A stretch of 33,987 nucleotides of DNA from IMG/VR virus record IMGVR_UViG_3300043396_000012, positions 1-33,987 of that record. One strand, given 5' to 3'. Numbering within the stretch: position 1 is the stretch's first letter; every line of letters begins with the position of its first letter. A program made the position numbers and the translations under genes. This stretch comes from a virus. Shown here piece by piece: positions 23,486 to 29,449 of this stretch. Below the pieces are notes generated by a model. It did not search any database. It was not told where the DNA came from and saw nothing but the letters and a program-made list of their open reading frames with translations.

Positions 23486-23709
23486 AACACTTAGAAAACA
23501 ACTGCGAAGGTATTGACGCATCAGTGTTCAGCAGCGACATGCTGTTTGACGACGAGCGACGCAACATGCTCAAGAGCTACATCGGTCGATGGGTTAGAGC
23601 AATTGAGCAACACGAAAAATTTGAATTTGAGGACGAACAACATGAAGACTTGGCCATTCCCAACTCACCCGCTGCCTTCACCGAAGCGCAACAACCCACC
23701 GAAATTTAA
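23482..23709 (+). CDS. hypothetical acidic protein (75 residues)
   Basis: ATGA-coupled to the gene before it. Helical core DMLFDDERRNMLKSYIGRWV and EQHEKFEFEDEQHEDL, then a loose Pro-rich tail. The last 68 bases overlap another frame (23642-23740) that itself couples to the next gene. Confidence 0.55.
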   Translation: MKHLENNCEGIDASVFSSDMLFDDERRNMLKSYIGRWVRAIEQHEKFEFEDEQHEDLAIPNSPAAFTEAQQPTEI

Positions 23710-23740
23710 CCCTGACAACTACGAGGACGCGCCGCTATGA
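23642..23740 (+). CDS. 32-residue overlapping Pro-rich mini-gene
   Basis: MKTWPFPTHPLPSPKRNNPP... ends YEDAPL. It begins inside the preceding gene in another frame, has GAGGA eight bases before its ATG, and its stop forms ATGA with ATG 23737. The junction type used throughout the operon is the main support. The overlapping 75-residue frame could be the real one here, or both may be used. Confidence 0.4.
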   Translation: MKTWPFPTHPLPSPKRNNPPKFNPDNYEDAPL

Positions 23741-24054
23741 ATGCCTACATCAAATTCTTGAACGAGTCCGTTGGCATCCCGAAGCCAACTGACGCAACCG
23801 CTCTTGCGCTATTTGAGCTGATCTGTTTGCACGACGGCCTAGGTCATCCAATGCCAGTGACTGCCGCCATGAACCAGCCACAAATTGCATCGCCTGCCAC
23901 CTTGCACCGCAAGCTGGACGATCTCCTGCTGCTTGGCCTTATTCAGCACGAGCACGAGGGCAAGAATCGACGCACCAAGTATTTGAAGATGTCGACAGCC
24001 GGTCGCCTGTACACCACGTTGATGAGCCAAGCAATGGAAAGGGTCACGCAATGA
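23737..24054 (+). CDS. winged-helix (MarR-like) regulator (105 residues)
   Basis: DATALALFELICLHDG, MPVTAAMNQPQIASPATLHRKLDDLLLLGLI and EGKNRRTKYLKMSTAGRLYTT follow the order helix, HTH (recognition helix around SPATLHRKLDDL), wing. This is a typical short winged-helix repressor or activator. Targets unknown; it lies among early genes. ATGA with the following gene. Confidence 0.7.
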   Translation: MNAYIKFLNESVGIPKPTDATALALFELICLHDGLGHPMPVTAAMNQPQIASPATLHRKLDDLLLLGLIQHEHEGKNRRTKYLKMSTAGRLYTTLMSQAMERVTQ

Positions 24055-24263
24055 AAGCCGTATGCGTTATCAAAGCCGAGGGGTATAGAGACTGCCTTGA
24101 GTTTGTCACCGTGCAGAGGGCGCTCTATGCCGGACAGGAGGCCGCACTCAAACTGGCCAGTGATGGGCACAAGAATGTCAGCCTCGAGGTTTACGAGCTG
24201 GTCGCTCAGGCCCCAGTGAGAACTACCCACGTCATCAGTATTGAGAAGGTCACAAAGCCATGA
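24051..24263 (+). CDS. hypothetical protein (70 residues)
   Basis: ATGA overlap at both ends. MKAVCVIKAEGYRDCLEFVTVQRALYAGQEAALKLASDG is a beta strand and helix arrangement, followed by VSLEVYELVAQAP and a final strand. Probably a small alpha/beta protein. Unknown function. Confidence 0.6.
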   Translation: MKAVCVIKAEGYRDCLEFVTVQRALYAGQEAALKLASDGHKNVSLEVYELVAQAPVRTTHVISIEKVTKP

Positions 24264-24742
24264 AAAAGCGCAGCAAATACAGGCCAAAGCCACAGCTCGA
24301 CGATCCAGTCTCGTGGGTTGTGTCCGGCCTCAAGCCAATGAACGATGTGTCGTACACCCTTGTGCTGCGTACACGCAACCACGACGCCATGGACAAGCTT
24401 CGCCGAGGGGTAGCTACCAAGGAAGACATTGACACTCTTATCGGGGCATTCAACATGACTGAGGGGTATAAGCGCCTTCGCCCAGAGCTTGGCCAAGACT
24501 GGTCTGCGGAGATCCGCGCAGGTCAAGACGCCTTGCTCGAGGTTGCTAGGCGAGGTATTGACTCAGGAAAATTTATTCTCAAGGCGTCAGAGCTGGTAGC
24601 GATGAACCTTGTGATGGAGATCCACGACGCACAGCTTGATCAGACAACTGTGCGCGACATGGAGATGGCGATGGACATCATCGACAAGGACCACAAGAGC
24701 AAGAAGTCCCGACCAATAAAAATTTCGGGCGCATCATTTTAA
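24260..24742 (+). CDS. hypothetical conserved phage protein (160 residues)
   Basis: It starts MKKRSKYRPKPQLDDPVSWV and is helical throughout, with HDAMDKLRRGVATKEDIDTL and ALLEVARRGIDSGKFILKASELVAMNLVMEIHDAQL. The look is of a soluble helical bundle. Similar sequences seem familiar from other phages of beta-proteobacteria, but I know no role. ATGA-coupled to the gene before. Confidence 0.65.
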   Translation: MKKRSKYRPKPQLDDPVSWVVSGLKPMNDVSYTLVLRTRNHDAMDKLRRGVATKEDIDTLIGAFNMTEGYKRLRPELGQDWSAEIRAGQDALLEVARRGIDSGKFILKASELVAMNLVMEIHDAQLDQTTVRDMEMAMDIIDKDHKSKKSRPIKISGASF

Positions 24743-24764
24743 TTTTTTAACCAAAGGAAAAACC

Positions 24765-25280
24765 ATGAGACTTACCAAAACAATTCGCGATTCATTTGTT
24801 CGCGCAGTGATGCACGATGTGCCTCAAGTTGACTACGAAGAAGAGGCTCAAAAGCTGGCCAAAGATGCAGTCACAAAAGGTCTGCCGTTATCAGTGCAGA
24901 AGATGATCAATGACCCCCAGCTTTCTCACTACGTCAATTACGAATACATCACTATGCCGCAAAGGTTTTCTAACTTTTACTGCGCATGTGCACAGGGAGA
25001 AAGCACAATCGTTCAACGCACAATGCCAGAGGTTTGGGCAAAAATTATGGAGCTGCACGCAAAGTACGAACAGCAGATCAAGGATCGAAACACACTTCGA
25101 TACAAGCTTGAAGGCGTCGCTAACTCCGTGAGCACACGCAAGTCATTGATACAGGCTCTGCCAGAGTTTGAAAAATATCTTCCAGAGGATGAAGAAAAAG
25201 CTATCCGAACTCTTCCAGTGGTAGCAAACGTAGTAGCAGACTTCACAAAAGCTGGCTGGCCAGCGAAAGGTAAAAAATGA
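24765..25280 (+). CDS. Nmad5-like protein (possible DNA-modification-associated)
   Basis: 171 residues starting MRLTKTIRDSFVRAVMHDVPQ, the opening I associate with the Nmad5 family (putative nucleotide modification associated domain 5). Then VDYEEEAQKLAKDAV, LSVQKMINDPQ and a long helical region (KIMELHAKYEQQIKDR...). A run of short acidic/basic helices leads to the end. AAGGA before the start. The family match is from memory and needs a profile search. A DNA methyltransferase lies further along the operon. Confidence 0.5.
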   Translation: MRLTKTIRDSFVRAVMHDVPQVDYEEEAQKLAKDAVTKGLPLSVQKMINDPQLSHYVNYEYITMPQRFSNFYCACAQGESTIVQRTMPEVWAKIMELHAKYEQQIKDRNTLRYKLEGVANSVSTRKSLIQALPEFEKYLPEDEEKAIRTLPVVANVVADFTKAGWPAKGKK

Positions 25281-25507
25281 AATTCATCAGCAAAGTAATC
25301 GAGTTTATCAAGGCATCTTTCCGCATGCCCAGTGCGGAGATGATGGCGCTCACAGAGCTGGAGCAGGCCAAGCGTGAGTTGCTTCAAATGCAGACTGCTA
25401 AGGACTACTCATCTCGCATGGTTGAGTACAACCAAGACCGCATTCGCCGGCTGACTGCGCACATCGCCAAGTCAACGCAAGTGCCAACGCTGAATGACGT
25501 TTTATGA
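25277..25507 (+). CDS. coiled-coil protein (76 residues)
   Basis: ATGA with the gene before. After MKFISKVIEFIKASFRMPS there is an uninterrupted helix (EMMALTELEQAKRELLQMQ..., MVEYNQDRIRRLTAHIAKS) with a heptad-like pattern, so a dimeric coiled coil. An amphipathic front could touch the membrane. Ends in ATGA with the next gene. Confidence 0.6.
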   Translation: MKFISKVIEFIKASFRMPSAEMMALTELEQAKRELLQMQTAKDYSSRMVEYNQDRIRRLTAHIAKSTQVPTLNDVL

Positions 25508-25668
25508 CAGCGACGTGGGCACTTGTATTCATGCTGTGCTCGCGTGGTTGCGAGCCTCAGTACGCCATTCCCTACAGCTCACGAGGTGAGTGTGTGCGGG
25601 CTATTCAAAAACAAGATGGTATGCAAGTTCGAGAGCGAGCTGTGTGCATTCCAATTTCAAAGGACTGA
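25504..25668 (+). CDS. small exported Cys protein (54 residues)
   Basis: MTATWALVFMLCSRGCEPQY gives a short hydrophobic front, with two Cys nearby that resemble a degenerate lipobox; then SRGECVRAIQKQD and RERAVCIPISKD with one Cys each. The spacing of the last two and the hydrophobic front match the 63-residue protein at 18310-18501. ATGA-coupled to the gene before it. Confidence 0.55.
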   Translation: MTATWALVFMLCSRGCEPQYAIPYSSRGECVRAIQKQDGMQVRERAVCIPISKD

Positions 25669-25686
25669 GTGTGAAAAAACAACACA

Positions 25687-25702
25687 TGCAAAAATAATTC
25701 AA
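25687..25702 (+). repeat. 16-bp repeat TGCAAAAATAATTCAA, copy 1
   Basis: Exactly repeated at 26470-26485, each time just upstream of a TGTGATACAMT promoter. A/T-rich and placed where an UP element would sit. In copy 2 it is inside the coding sequence of the 63-residue gene. Confidence 0.6.
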
Positions 25703-25707
25703 ACAAA

Positions 25708-25737
25708 GTATCACAAGCGTGAAGTCTGTGATACACT
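25708..25737 (+). promoter_or_regulatory. promoter with GTATCACA / TGTGATAC dyad
   Basis: GTATCACA and TGTGATAC (8 bp each, 11 apart) form a perfect inverted repeat ending over the -10 TACACT, which has TG one base upstream. The gap between 25668 and 25806 has no gene and would hold this start. -35 weak. Confidence 0.55.
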
Positions 25738-25746
25738 GAGTTCAAC

Positions 25747-25784
25747 GAAGCAGAAAAAGCTTCCCGCCCCCAGCGGTTCTGGGG
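25747..25784 (+). other. two tandem leader stem-loops
   Basis: GAAGC-N7-GCTTC (25747-25763), then CCCCAG-CGGTT-CTGGGG (25768-25784), in the leader before the AAGGA site of the 59-residue gene. The second has the same CCAG-C...CTGG core as the leader at 22325. Confidence 0.6.
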
Positions 25785-25805
25785 CACTCCAGAAGGACAC
25801 ACAAA

Positions 25806-25985
25806 ATGCAAATCCTAGTAGAAGTCAAAAACGTTTACGGCGTTCAAACCGTATACCCAGTCTGTGAACAAGCAAAGTTCTTCGCCGCATTGGCTGGAAC
25901 CAAGACCCTGACATCTCAGGCTCTCAAGCTGATCAAGCAAGCCGGCTACCAAGTCTGCGTCGCAACCCCCGAACTCGCAATCTAA
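25806..25985 (+). CDS. hypothetical protein (59 residues)
   Basis: AAGGA lies shortly before ATG 25806, in a leader that shares 17 bases with the one at 27623. MQILVEVKNVYGVQTVYPVC is a beta hairpin, then helices EQAKFFAALAGTKTLTSQAL and LIKQAGYQVCVATPELAI. Small alpha/beta protein with two cysteines. Function unknown. Confidence 0.65.
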   Translation: MQILVEVKNVYGVQTVYPVCEQAKFFAALAGTKTLTSQALKLIKQAGYQVCVATPELAI

Positions 25986-25998
25986 TCAGGAGCACACC

Positions 25999-26298
25999 AT
26001 GTTCAACTTAAACGACATCGACAACATTGAATCCAACGACTGCGGCGCTGACGAATACTACGCCTCGATCCAGAACGCAATCAACAGCGGCATGTGGGGC
26101 CTGCAAGGTAGCTACGGTCGCACCATGATGGAAGCCATCAACTCTGGTTGCTGCTTGCTTGGCAAGTCCCGCGCCAGTGACTACTACGGCAACGTGATCC
26201 CAAGCCGCGATGACGTCAAGGCAGGGACCAAGGGCAGCTACGACTTTGTGGCCGACGCCATGGGTGTTGAGTACGCCGACGCGATGGCCGCACTTTAA
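25999..26298 (+). CDS. hypothetical acidic protein (99 residues)
   Basis: CAGGAG lies before the start. Acidic N-terminus (LNDIDNIESNDCGADEYYAS), then QNAINSGMWGLQGSYGRTMM and a C-terminal helix (YDFVADAMGVEYADAMAAL). No motif known. Its codon use resembles its neighbours. Confidence 0.65.
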   Translation: MFNLNDIDNIESNDCGADEYYASIQNAINSGMWGLQGSYGRTMMEAINSGCCLLGKSRASDYYGNVIPSRDDVKAGTKGSYDFVADAMGVEYADAMAAL

Positions 26299-26311
26299 TT
26301 AGGAGAACGCA

Positions 26312-26503
26312 ATGTCAATTCCAGAATACAAGATGGTCCCAGCCCCGATCAAAGGATCTGGCGACAACACTTGGTACAACCAAGGTTGCGAAGGCTGTGA
26401 CTTTCGCTACATGCGAGAAGTCAAGTGCTCTGCAATTGACTGTCGCCCACGCAACGGCATCCCAGTCATTGCAAAAATAATTCAACAACCTTCACAACTG
26501 TGA
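26312..26503 (+). CDS. small Cys protein, probable zinc site (63 residues)
   Basis: GCEGCDFRYMREVKCSAIDC contains four cysteines (CxxC ... C..xxC) that could hold one zinc. The last 12 codons include the 16-bp repeat and the TTCACA part of the next promoter, so the end of the gene doubles as control DNA. AGGAG precedes the start. Confidence 0.6.
   Translation: MSIPEYKMVPAPIKGSGDNTWYNQGCEGCDFRYMREVKCSAIDCRPRNGIPVIAKIIQQPSQL
26470..26485 (+). repeat. 16-bp repeat TGCAAAAATAATTCAA, copy 2
   Basis: Identical to 25687-25702. Here it is 19 bases before the -10, within the 63-residue gene, and may act as an UP-like element. Confidence 0.6.
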
Positions 26504-26509
26504 TACAAT
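26491..26509 (+). promoter_or_regulatory. TTCACA-type extended -10 promoter
   Basis: TTCACAACTGTGATACAAT, with TCACA-AC-TGTGA inverted repeat next to TACAAT (TG one base upstream). It differs at two positions of 19 from the minus-strand element at 16789-16807. It overlaps the end of the 63-residue gene. Confidence 0.6.
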
Positions 26510-26520
26510 AACTTCACTGG

Positions 26521-26536
26521 CCCAGCAGATTCTGGG
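26521..26536 (+). other. leader stem-loop
   Basis: CCCAG-CAGATT-CTGGG begins 12 bases after the -10 of the promoter at 26491 and is followed by CAGGAG and ATG 26555. Same core as at 22325 and 25768. Confidence 0.55.
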
Positions 26537-26554
26537 ACACATCAGGAGATCATC

Positions 26555-27037
26555 ATGTCAGCATTCATCGTTTCAAATACTCAGATCAACGCCATCGTCC
26601 GTGCTGCTAGTCGCATGGGCCTGTCCTACCAATACGCGGGCATGACTCGCCGCGTTGCAGGCATGGAGCAAGAGATGGCCGAGATGCTTCTCTGCGCAAA
26701 CTACGACAGCGTCAATGCGCGCTACCGCGAGAACAACCTGCCACGTCCAATCATCTACGCGATTGACGCGCCTTTGTTGCCAGTCATTGCCACCATCAAG
26801 CTCGCCAACAGCTTGGCCTACCAGAGCTGCGAGTTCGACGAGTGGGACTCAAGCGAAGCCAAAGCATTTCTCGATGCATTCGAAAGCTGGTCAGTCAACA
26901 AGTTGCCAGGCTACGACGCAGCGCCATGGACTATCGACGACGACGAACCTGCTGGTCCAGTAGGTTTGGTTGAGACCATGAACGCGCTCAAGAAAGCTGG
27001 CAAATTGATCGTTGTCAACGTGGGAGATAAGAAATGA
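26555..27037 (+). CDS. hypothetical protein (160 residues)
   Basis: AGGAG before ATG 26555. The sequence has MSAFIVSNTQINAIVRAASR, MLLCANYDSVNARYREN and LANSLAYQSCEFDEWDSSEA, then an acidic WTIDDDEPAGP linker and a helical end. Its own promoter and leader hairpin suggest it needs separate control. No family named with certainty. Confidence 0.65.
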   Translation: MSAFIVSNTQINAIVRAASRMGLSYQYAGMTRRVAGMEQEMAEMLLCANYDSVNARYRENNLPRPIIYAIDAPLLPVIATIKLANSLAYQSCEFDEWDSSEAKAFLDAFESWSVNKLPGYDAAPWTIDDDEPAGPVGLVETMNALKKAGKLIVVNVGDKK

Positions 27038-27213
27038 TCACCATCGAAATAAACAGCGGCGGCGCCGCATTCGTGGACGAGGGTCCACGCGAAGAGATCG
27101 CTCGCATCCTGCGTGAGCTGGCCATCCGAATCGAGGAGGGCCAGACCCCAACAATCGTTCGTGATCTTAATGGCAACAAGTGCGGCACAGTCGCCATGAA
27201 CTTAGGGGATTGA
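27034..27213 (+). CDS. hypothetical protein (59 residues)
   Basis: ATGA overlap with the gene before it. MITIEINSGGAAFVDEG, EEIARILRELAIRIEEGQT and TIVRDLNGNKCGTVAMNLGD read as strand-helix-strand with a final hairpin. Small but well-formed coding text; function unknown. Confidence 0.65.
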   Translation: MITIEINSGGAAFVDEGPREEIARILRELAIRIEEGQTPTIVRDLNGNKCGTVAMNLGD

Positions 27214-27214
27214 C

Positions 27215-27580
27215 ATGCGCATCGAGATGAACATTCGCCTAGACGTTCGTGGTGCTCGCAACAGCATCAGGGACTGTGAGATCCGAGCCAATGAGGCCCT
27301 TGACTTTATCGGTCGCAACATTGGGTACTACAAAGCCAGACGCTATGACCATCAAGTCGAGCGCGACGACGGCACGCTTGAGTACCAGCAAAACATTTTG
27401 GTGGCGGTCGACATCGATGCCATGTCACTGAGCTTTGCTGACGACATCAACGAGCTGTGTCGCCTGCTGCAGCAGGACTGCATCGCCATCAACCAACAAG
27501 GCACGACCAGCGGCTGGGTGCTTGGCCCGCACCCAGAACGCTACGGTAAATTTAATTTCGAAAAGTTTGTACCGGTATAA
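27215..27580 (+). CDS. hypothetical protein (121 residues)
   Basis: Starts one base after the preceding stop. Charged N-terminus with RNSIRDCEIRANEALDFIG, a basic middle (YYKARRYDHQVERDDGTLEY), helical FADDINELCRLLQQDCIAIN and a C-terminal strand pair. The end of the gene (27567-27580) carries the -35 of the next promoter. No family known. Confidence 0.65.
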   Translation: MRIEMNIRLDVRGARNSIRDCEIRANEALDFIGRNIGYYKARRYDHQVERDDGTLEYQQNILVAVDIDAMSLSFADDINELCRLLQQDCIAINQQGTTSGWVLGPHPERYGKFNFEKFVPV

Positions 27581-27595
27581 AAACTGTGATATACT
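27567..27595 (+). promoter_or_regulatory. promoter before the recombination module
   Basis: TTGTAC (27567-27572), 17-base spacer, TATACT (27590-27595), with CTGTGA just before the -10 (TGATATACT extended). It shares CTGTGATA with 25727 and 26499 but lacks TTCACA. It sits at the end of the 121-residue gene. Confidence 0.6.
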
Positions 27596-27622
27596 TTTCC
27601 CAAGACGGCAAGTTTTTTTAAC

Positions 27623-27639
27623 CACTCCAGAAGGACACA
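27623..27639 (+). repeat. 17-bp leader repeat with ribosome site (partner 25785-25801)
   Basis: CACTCCAGAAGGACACA is identical at both places and ends a few bases before the ATG. It contains the AAGGA ribosome site. The identical leader would give equal translation start efficiency, or it may be a recombination footprint. Confidence 0.6.
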
Positions 27640-27641
27640 TC

Positions 27642-28022
27642 ATGAAAACAATTCAAGACCTCGTTGCTGCACGCATTGCAGCCAAGCGTGAAGAAGACGC
27701 AGCCGTGGCCAAGCGCCGCGAGCTTGACGAGCAAATCTCCCTACAACTTTCCACCGGCAAGGCCGAGGGCACTGAGTCACTGAAGCTCCCAGACATTGGC
27801 GCGAAAGTCACGGTCACGTACAAAGTGACAAGAAAAGTTGATACAGATGCTCTGCAAGAGGGCTGGGCCAATCTGTCTGGCGAACAGCAGGCAGCATTTA
27901 AATGGAGCGCAGACATCAGCGTTACAGCTCTGCGTAAATTCGAGGGCAATGACTTGGTTGCGGTCTCAAAGTTCTTTGAGTCCAAGCCAGCTTCGCCCAC
28001 CATCAAAATCGAAATGATCTAA
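27642..28022 (+). CDS. hypothetical protein (126 residues), start of recombination block
   Basis: Helical basic/acidic N-terminus (LVAARIAAKREEDAAVAKRR), then KLPDIGAKVTVTYKVTRKVD, a strand-rich region, and a helix to the end. This 'AKREED... EG ... KVTVTYKVTRKVD' pattern occurs in phage proteins that sit before a Sak4-type ATPase; I connect it with a DUF7173-like family, not certain. It precedes that gene by ten bases here too. Confidence 0.5.
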   Translation: MKTIQDLVAARIAAKREEDAAVAKRRELDEQISLQLSTGKAEGTESLKLPDIGAKVTVTYKVTRKVDTDALQEGWANLSGEQQAAFKWSADISVTALRKFEGNDLVAVSKFFESKPASPTIKIEMI

Positions 28023-28032
28023 GGGGATCTAA

Positions 28033-28725
28033 ATGGCAATCGTTCTTTCATCCACCAAGCAAGCTGCCGAAATCAGCGGCTTGAAGTTCTTGGTTCACGG
28101 TCCAGCTGGCGCAGGTAAGACAACACTCTGCGGCACGACTGGTGAGTCAACCATCATCATCAGCGCCGAGTCTGGCCTGTTGTCACTGCGTCACTTGGAC
28201 ATCCCAGTGATCGAGGTGAAGACACTCGACCAGCTGTATGAAGCCTATGACTTTGTGGCCAACACACCCGAAGGTCAAGCATTCAAATGGATCTGCTTGG
28301 ACTCGATCAGCGAGATCGCTGAGGTGGTGCTCAACCACGAGAAGAAGGCAGCCAAAGATCCGCGCCAAGCATACGGTGCATTGGCCGAGAAGATGACGGA
28401 CCTGATCCGTGCATTCCGCGACATGCCTGCACGCAACGTGATGTTCTCTTGCAAGCAAGAGCGCACCAAGGACGAGCAGACCGGCGCGATGCTGTACTAC
28501 CCTGCTATGCCTGGCAACATGCTCAAGCAGGGCGTCGGCTACTTCTTTGATTTTGTTTTCGCCCTTCGCGTTGAGAAGGATGGCGACGGCAACCCAACAC
28601 GCTGGCTGCAAACGAGCCGCGACTATAACTACGAAGCTAAAGACCGCTCAGGCAGTCTTGAGATGTTCGAGTCCCCCGACCTTTCAGCAATCGCTGCGAA
28701 AGTCAAATCAACCTCAGCCAACTAA
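28033..28725 (+). CDS. Sak4-like RecA-fold recombination ATPase
   Basis: 230 residues. GPAGAGKTT (23-31) is the P-loop and WICLDSISE (about 95-103) the Walker B. STIIISAESGLLSLRHLDIP follows the P-loop, and DPRQAYGALAEKMTDLIRAFRDMP and GVGYFFDFVFALRVEKDGDG complete a single-domain RecA-like core. Such short RecA-like proteins (Sak4 family) pair with a DUF669/SSB-like protein for single-strand annealing or strand exchange; that gene follows directly. Confidence 0.8.
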   Translation: MAIVLSSTKQAAEISGLKFLVHGPAGAGKTTLCGTTGESTIIISAESGLLSLRHLDIPVIEVKTLDQLYEAYDFVANTPEGQAFKWICLDSISEIAEVVLNHEKKAAKDPRQAYGALAEKMTDLIRAFRDMPARNVMFSCKQERTKDEQTGAMLYYPAMPGNMLKQGVGYFFDFVFALRVEKDGDGNPTRWLQTSRDYNYEAKDRSGSLEMFESPDLSAIAAKVKSTSAN

Positions 28726-28745
28726 TCCCTAGAAAGGACACCCAA

Positions 28746-29276
28746 ATGGCACGCTTTAATTTCAATACAGGCAGCGTTGAGAAACGCGAAAACAACTACG
28801 AACTCCTGCCCGCAGGTTGGTATGTGGCTCAGGTTACTGAGTCTGACATTGTGGCCCTCAACTCTGGCAATGGCCAAGCATTGAAGCTCACTTTCGACAT
28901 CTTGTCTGACCAAGGTCGTGGCCGCAAAGTGTGGTCGCGTCTGAACATTCAGCACACCAACCCGAAGGCAGAGACCATCGCTCAGCAACAGCTGCGCGAG
29001 CTGTGTGATTCAATCGGTATCGTGCAAATGCAAGACACCGTCGAGCTGCACAACAAGCCTGTCCAAATCCGCGTGAAGATCCGCAAGTCTGATGACCCAC
29101 AGTATGAAGATCAAAATGAAATTGCTGGCTTTAAGCCTGTCGATGGCGCAGCTTCTGGTGGTGCAGCGATGCCACCTAGCACCGTTCCTCGCCCATTCTC
29201 AGCGGCAGCAAACACGGCAGCCGCGCCAGCAACGACGGCACCCGCAGGCTCAGCCCCTCCTTGGGCTAAGAAGTAA
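28746..29276 (+). CDS. DUF669-type ssDNA-binding protein
   Basis: 176 residues. MARFNFNTGSVEKRENNYEL, LLPAGWYVAQVTESDI and LKLTFDILSDQGRGRKVWSRLNI are the classic N-terminal region of DUF669 proteins; VQIRVKIRKSDDP..YEDQNEIAGFKPV follows. A long Ala/Pro/Thr linker leads to a PPWAKK end, like SSB tails in arrangement. It directly follows the Sak4-like gene and probably coats single strands and recruits that enzyme. AAGGA before the start. The stop shares an A with a following ATT (TAATT). Confidence 0.85.
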   Translation: MARFNFNTGSVEKRENNYELLPAGWYVAQVTESDIVALNSGNGQALKLTFDILSDQGRGRKVWSRLNIQHTNPKAETIAQQQLRELCDSIGIVQMQDTVELHNKPVQIRVKIRKSDDPQYEDQNEIAGFKPVDGAASGGAAMPPSTVPRPFSAAANTAAAPATTAPAGSAPPWAKK

Positions 29277-29449
29277 TTGACGAGGTCGAAAGCAGATGCT
29301 GTGGTACGAACGGCCCCAAGCAGGTTCGAGTCCTGAGCGGCCCAGTGCAGCGAGTAGACCTCACCAATAACGGGCGGCAGCTACAGCAGTATTCGGATGG
29401 GCCGAGTACGCCGCCCACCATTTTCATCAACGACATCAAAGGAAATTAA
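29276..29449 (+). CDS. 57-codon open frame without ATG, ATT start at a TAATT junction
   Basis: The frame beginning at ATT 29276 has no ATG or GTG near the front and runs to TAA 29449, one base before ATG 29450. Its text is protein-like: DEVESRCCGTNGPKQVRVLS, then GPVQRVDLTNNGRQLQQYS and PPTIFINDIKGN. The ATT shares a base with the preceding stop just as ATG does in TAATG junctions elsewhere in this genome, so an ATG to ATT change, or use of ATT, is conceivable. No ribosome site better than AAGAAG. A structured RNA is the alternative. Confidence 0.35.
   Translation: MDEVESRCCGTNGPKQVRVLSGPVQRVDLTNNGRQLQQYSDGPSTPPTIFINDIKGN
29298..29344 (+). other. tRNA-3'-half-like sequence (no complete tRNA)
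   Basis: GCTGT / ACGGC (29298-29302 with 29310-29314) makes a 5-bp stem with a 7-base loop. Five bases later CAGG-TTCGAGT-CCTG forms a T-arm-like hairpin with a perfect TTCGA loop, followed by GCGGCCC-A. No D-arm, 5' acceptor strand or CCA is found, and U33 is missing. It may be a remnant or chance. Confidence 0.3.
29380..29417 (+). other. local RNA stem-loops ahead of 29450 gene
   Basis: GTATTCGG / CCGAGTAC (29389-29409) is an 8-bp stem with one wobble and an ATGGG loop. It lies inside a wider 7-bp pairing, GGGCGGC (about 29372) with GCCGCCC, whose 3' arm follows directly. This fold lies in the same stretch as the ATT frame. Confidence 0.45.

Noticed and set aside
22569-27595. CRISPR array or spaced repeats
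   Set aside because: The repeated words are few, unequal in spacing and tied to promoters; there are no equal spacers.
29263-29345. Complete tRNA gene
   Set aside because: Anticodon-like and T-like arms are present but there is no D-arm, no matching 5' acceptor strand, no U33 and no CCA.
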